Source: Halichondria panicea (Eukaryota > Porifera > Demospongiae > Suberitida > Halichondriidae). Taken from it: a stretch of 64,000 nt of DNA. The number at the start of each line of letters is the position of its first letter. Within the stretch, counting starts at the first letter, position 1. Below, piece after piece: positions 60,079 through 64,000 of the stretch. The position numbers and the translations under genes were made by a program. The stretch is taken from contig NC_087385.1 in the NCBI RefSeq assembly GCF_963675165.1, positions 4,264,412-4,328,411 on the forward strand, written 5' to 3'. A model generated the notes under the pieces. That model was not told the origin of the DNA, made no database searches, and was given only the letters and a program-made list of their open reading frames with translations.

Positions 60079-61074
60079 AATTAATTCCATTCACTCCATT
60101 CGCCAAACCATATATTTTTTATGATGCATATAATAATATAATTTATATATATAGCATTTGATAACCTTCATTTGATCATTATCATCTATCGTATAATCAC
60201 TTTGACACAGTTAAATTATTTTTTTTACAAATAATAACACCACTTCCCCTCAAAAAATTGTTGCTATGATGTCACTAACTATGATTTTCGGAAGCTTAGA
60301 AAGAGACCTTTCAAATGATATATATAGCAGTGCACTACATTTAATATAATGTTCAGTTAGGATTTAACATGTGACTTTGAGCCACTGGCACTGGCCACTT
60401 TATCATTGATAATTCGACTGGAAAGCTCGGTAGGGAGGTAGCAAAGATTGAGACGTGGTACGGCTGCAGGGGGGGTTAGTGTTAGAGAGTTGTGAGTATA
60501 TATACATCCAATGAGGTAGTCTTCAAAAAACCTACAAATGGGTACCAGTACAATATTATAGCTGTGTAGAAAGATTTTTAAAGTGAGCACGCTAAGAAAA
60601 ACGAAGTTTTAGAATGCTTGCAATGATGAGTGGATCATGAATCTTTGCAGCTCTTTTCTGACTATTGAGTATTGTAGCTAACGAACAGCTTAGCGCTTTA
60701 GTGCAAGGCTAACTCAAGTCATAAGTTAAATAAAGTTTGTGCGAACAGATGATGCTACGAAAGATTTTGGATAGACTGCAACAGCCTTCACAGTGAGTCA
60801 AATTAGGGACAGGAAGGAGGTCAGTTTGACATGACAGAACTACGACCTTTGTGTGAGGTTACCCCTTCTAGGTACTGCACCATTTCTCTGGAGGGGCGCA
60901 GTAGCTAAAAGTTTACTAATTTGCAGCAGGCCAGCAATAACATGAATGGGCTACTTTATCACAAGAATCAGTGCAAATTTTACTGCAAAAACATAAAGCT
61001 CACGTGATGATTCATTTGACCCTGTCCAACCTCCTCTACTCTGGTTGAGGCCTTGTGAAGGAGGCTAGGCATGT
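60079..61074. other. Intergenic region after the ZU5 gene
   Basis: About 1 kb, AT-rich. It contains an inverted fragment of the dispersed repeat (about 60730-60810, AGACTGCAACAGCCTTCACA). Nothing else is recognised. Confidence 0.5.
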
Positions 61075-61530
61075 GTTGAGTACACTAGTGAGCCATTGCC
61101 CCCAAACAGGACAGCTCGATGACTGTCAAACTTGGAGTTCATGCATGAGATCCTAGCTGATCTGGTCGAAATGCAATGGGGCCTCCCATTCACCTACAGC
61201 AAAGACAAATAATCATGGCATTATGCCATATGATAATGTGTACCATGGCTGTAGGTTTGCAATTTCTGACCTGCAGAAGGTAGATCTATTATATTACAAG
61301 CACTGCACTTTCATCGTTGGGACGCGACGAGGGAGGGTGACAATCGTGTTGACTTCAAAGTTAGGATCAATGTCTTCTTCTTCCGAGTCGTTACTATCAG
61401 AGTTTGAGTTAGAGTCACTGTCCTGCACGGGCTGCATATCCCTGAAGGGGTAGTGGATGTCGGAACCATTGCCTCCCCACACATACAGCTTGTTCTCAAG
61501 GATTACTCCACAGCCTCCATTCAATGACTG
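61075..61530 (-). pseudogene. Kelch-like pseudogene fragment
   Basis: Two blocks closely match the intact gene: 61075-61205 corresponds to its exon 2 (55436-55580), with small deletions that shift the frame, and 61313-61530 to the start of exon 1 (56220-56430), including the acidic Ser/Asp loop and LYVWGGNGSD. About 400 bp of exon 1 between them is gone, and the start codon region is altered. Not translatable as a kelch protein. Confidence 0.9.
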
Positions 61531-61755
61531 ACAATGTTCTCAGTGGGAACTCTTTCCACTGAAGACATGCAAGAGATGGACTTCCCTAGCCCTAGGCGCT
61601 AGGCCTTGGGAAGCTAGCAAAGTAGGCAAATTTCATTTTGACTCAGGGATACCTCATAGGGAAGATCCCTCTACGACTGCATTCTTGTGGCTTGAACCAT
61701 AAAATAAAGGAATGCTGGCAGTGACTTCTAGTACATGTACATGTACGTAGGTACA

Positions 61756-63133
61756 ATGGAGAAAAAGAATAATTCTGCTGAAGCTGCTCCCAGTCAAGCT
61801 ATTGGACACTCAGGTTTAGAGGAGGATGATCCCCAGCCCAAGGCTCAAGGCATTTCACACGAAAAAGTTATTTTTGACAGTGGAGAAGACTCATTCAGTA
61901 AAGCAATGAAACTCTCACCTGGCTCAGAACTACACGCTGTAGTTGCTGAGTTTGTGGTTTCTCAAGACAGCAGTATTCAAAGTCAATCAGCAGTACAACC
62001 AATAGATAGACCACCCAACCTATCACAACATTTTTGCCCACCAGAAGGACAACTGGGAAATGCTGAGTTTGGCGTATTCACAAATGAAGGGGGGACCCTC
62101 TACTCTGCACTGCACGGTGTCACTGTGATCATCCCCCCCAATGCCATCCCAGAAGCCTTCTCCCCATTTTCTCTCTCCATGCACTTTTATCTGCAACAAC
62201 CGTTCACTCTAATGGATGATGCAGACCCTTGCTCTGTGATAGTGTGGTTACATCAAGATCCTCACTTTCATTTTCTCGAGGAGGTCACTGTCAAGATTTC
62301 CCATGCCGCCGTAGTTGATAACTTCCTCTGTGTATTGACTTGGGGTAAAGCCAAACAGCTGAATCTCAACACCAAAGTCCCAGCTGAATTCAGCGGTGGA
62401 TACCATGCTGTTATCAAAGTCAAGAATTTTTGTCCAAAAGTCACTACAAGGAAAAGGAAACGAGAACAAAGTGGAAGTAAGGATTCAAAAAAAGTGAAGT
62501 TGGAGTCTACGGCCGGGGAAGATGAGTCTGGTTTCAAGTACAGCATAGCCTGCAGCATGCCCTCTGATCAATCAACGGGAGACTGGAAGGTGCAGTTTGC
62601 AGCTTGTCAAAGCAACCCCACAGGGATCTTGGTATGTTGAAACTGATTATAGACTGGCCCACTATGCTCATTGTTTTTACATACAGTTGTTGAGGCAGTT
62701 GCCAAAGAAGCAAATTGGTAAAAATTACTCTCAGGCGGATGATGTTGAAATCAGAGGAGGCTTCTTTAAGACATTTCCAGACACTTGGAGTGATAGCAAT
62801 TGGGCTGTGAGGCCGGCGTTGGTCAGTACAAAAGTCACAATGTACATGCATGTACAGCAAGATCATGATAATTATTGGAGTTTGTTCTCTATGCTGCATT
62901 TATGTGTTGATTTGTGATTTTATAGATATCTGAGGAGCAGATACTGCGTGTTCCAAAACATAAGGCGGGACAGTCCTTACTCTACCCTCCCACTCTGTGC
63001 TTTGAGGTATCCCACTTGAGTGAGAATGACCATTCCAAGCTGAGGCAATGGATAGTTGCGCAAGGAGCAGTCGTTGTTGATGGCAATACACCCTCCTTAT
63101 TTATTTCATCCACCCCACCATCTATAATGAAAG
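61756..63133 (+). CDS. Second ZU5-domain protein, shortened paralogue; 3' end unresolved
   Basis: Exons 61756-62631, 62687-62821 and 62926-63133 match exons 1-3 of the ZU5 gene at 56638, with the same phases. The start was set at MEKKNNSAEAAPSQA by comparison with MEPKKNECSAEAPSQA. About 100 residues of the Lys-rich N-terminus and nearly all SQD repeats are missing. The ZU5 domain (FTNEGGTLYSALHGVTVIIP) and the SIACSMPSDQSTGDWKVQFA block are intact and open. The donor after 63133 (AAAG|GTAATT) corresponds to the paralogue's, but no exon for the death-fold part is seen up to 64000. It either lies beyond the window or is lost. Confidence 0.75.
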
Positions 63134-64000
63134 GTAATTAAATTAGCATGTGTCTGTCTGTGTCTACTATACATGTAGTATAGTTATAATGCAGGAGTGT
63201 AGCCAGGATGTTTTGGAAGGGGCAATGGCGGTCCATCCAGAAAAAAGGAAAGGGGGGTTCCAAACAAACCGGCACGCAGTGAAGGGTTACGCCCACTTTT
63301 TGTCACACGTGCAGTAAGACTAGGGAAAATTCTATTCTCAGTCAGGGGAAATCCCATCTTAGACTTGCGTAGAGCTACAGACAGTCAACTAGCTACTAGC
63401 GCTAGCCTAGGCTAACGATTGAGTTGATACATTAAAACAACAGGTATAATCAAATTACAATAAGCAGCAAAAAACTGATAAATAGCTAGCCGATAGGTAT
63501 AGTAAAGCCATAATAGCTAGACTGAAAGAGGGGGGGTTCCATAGCACCCTGGGATCTGCCACTGAGGGGGCCGAGTCAAAAGTGGTCGCAAAAAACAACC
63601 GTTTTCAGCCGCACAGCGCCGAAATGTTTGCCTGGAAACCATGCCTCTTAATAATGACGTCAATTAGATTTACAGCACCACTCCATAGAAGAACCAACTG
63701 TCAATTTGTTCTATTTATGAACCATTTCCTTTTCGTAATTATTATGTTGTGGTGTATTATACAGTGCAACCTCTGTTAGCAACCACCTCCGAATAAAGGC
63801 CAGCTGTATATCGGCCAGGTACCCAGGTCCCAAATGAACAGTTTGTGTACAAAACAACCCCTCAACAAAGGCCACCTCTGTATAAAGGCCAAAACATTGA
63901 TCCCCAAAGGTGTCCGTTATAGAGGGGTTCCACTGTAGTTAGCACACAACCATAACCAACAACCTAATATAAAGCTGCTGTTGCTGGTACACATTCGATC
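63134..64000. other. Repeat-rich region at the right edge
   Basis: No coding exon recognised. GAGTGTAGCCAGGATGTTTT (from 63195) and GGGGGTTCCATAGCACCCTG (near 63530) look like parts of dispersed elements but cannot be assigned. A MITE fills 63762-63935. Confidence 0.45.
63762..63935. mobile_element. pogo/mariner-like MITE
   Basis: Ends CAGTGCAACC and, inverted, CAGTGGAACC, each flanked by TA. GGTGTCCGTTATAGAGGGGT near the right end and the AAAGGCCACCTCTGTATAAA interior are the pattern I know from pogo/Tigger-type elements. No coding capacity. Confidence 0.75.

Noticed and set aside
60357-60590. 77-codon minus-strand frame, considered as a decayed last kelch exon
   Set aside because: Its position is right relative to the pseudogene, but residue similarity to the real last exon is too weak.
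61735-61755. Earlier in-frame ATG (MYMYVGT) for the second ZU5 protein
   Set aside because: Comparison with the paralogue places the start at MEKKNNSAEA.

Overview
The window is animal nuclear DNA: intron-dense genes with short GT-AG introns, one AT-AC intron and two GC-AG introns, no bacterial operons, and animal genes such as myosin VII, filamin, cyclin B3, DDX3/PL10, a PRKX-type kinase and a collagen with a von Willebrand A domain. The compact packing, the ZU5-plus-death-fold proteins, the short collagen exons and the style of dispersed repeats suggest an early-branching invertebrate, most likely a demosponge. That placement is inference. All exon models were made by eye from splice signals, reading-frame phase and remembered family sequences; no search was run.

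Layout from left to right: myosin VII (+, 5' end outside the window); MFSD1-type lysosomal transporter (-); PRKX-type kinase (+); mitochondrial elongation factor G1 (-), whose 5.15 kb intron holds two related receptor-like genes on the opposite strand; ribosomal protein L35a/eL33 (+); mitochondrial carrier SLC25A14/A30 type (+); SPFH-like coiled-coil protein (-); filamin-related protein with three CH domains and nine Ig repeats (+); collagen-VWA secreted protein (+); cyclin B3 (-); DDX3/PL10 helicase (+); kelch-like protein (-); ZU5/death-fold protein (+); then a decayed second copy of the kelch/ZU5 pair, in which the ZU5 copy may be functional and the kelch copy is a pseudogene.

Genes are mostly arranged as alternating head-to-head and tail-to-tail neighbours. 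Four divergent pairs share 178-366 bp between start codons, a fifth (MFSD1/PRKX) 195 bp, and convergent pairs end 183-470 bp apart. Several promoters are therefore probably bidirectional.

The non-coding part holds several apparently non-autonomous DNA elements: one with about 60-bp inverted ends and a 9-bp target duplication, one with TA target sites and iterated subterminal motifs, a pogo/mariner-like one at the right edge, and a two-copy element with a leading palindrome. It also has a 26-bp minisatellite and long C or CA tracts that lie directly against splice acceptors.

The most unusual points are the pair of uncharacterised type I membrane proteins nested antisense in the EF-G1 intron, the U12-type AT-AC intron in myosin VII, the decaying duplication of the kelch/ZU5 pair, and the SPFH-like coiled-coil gene.
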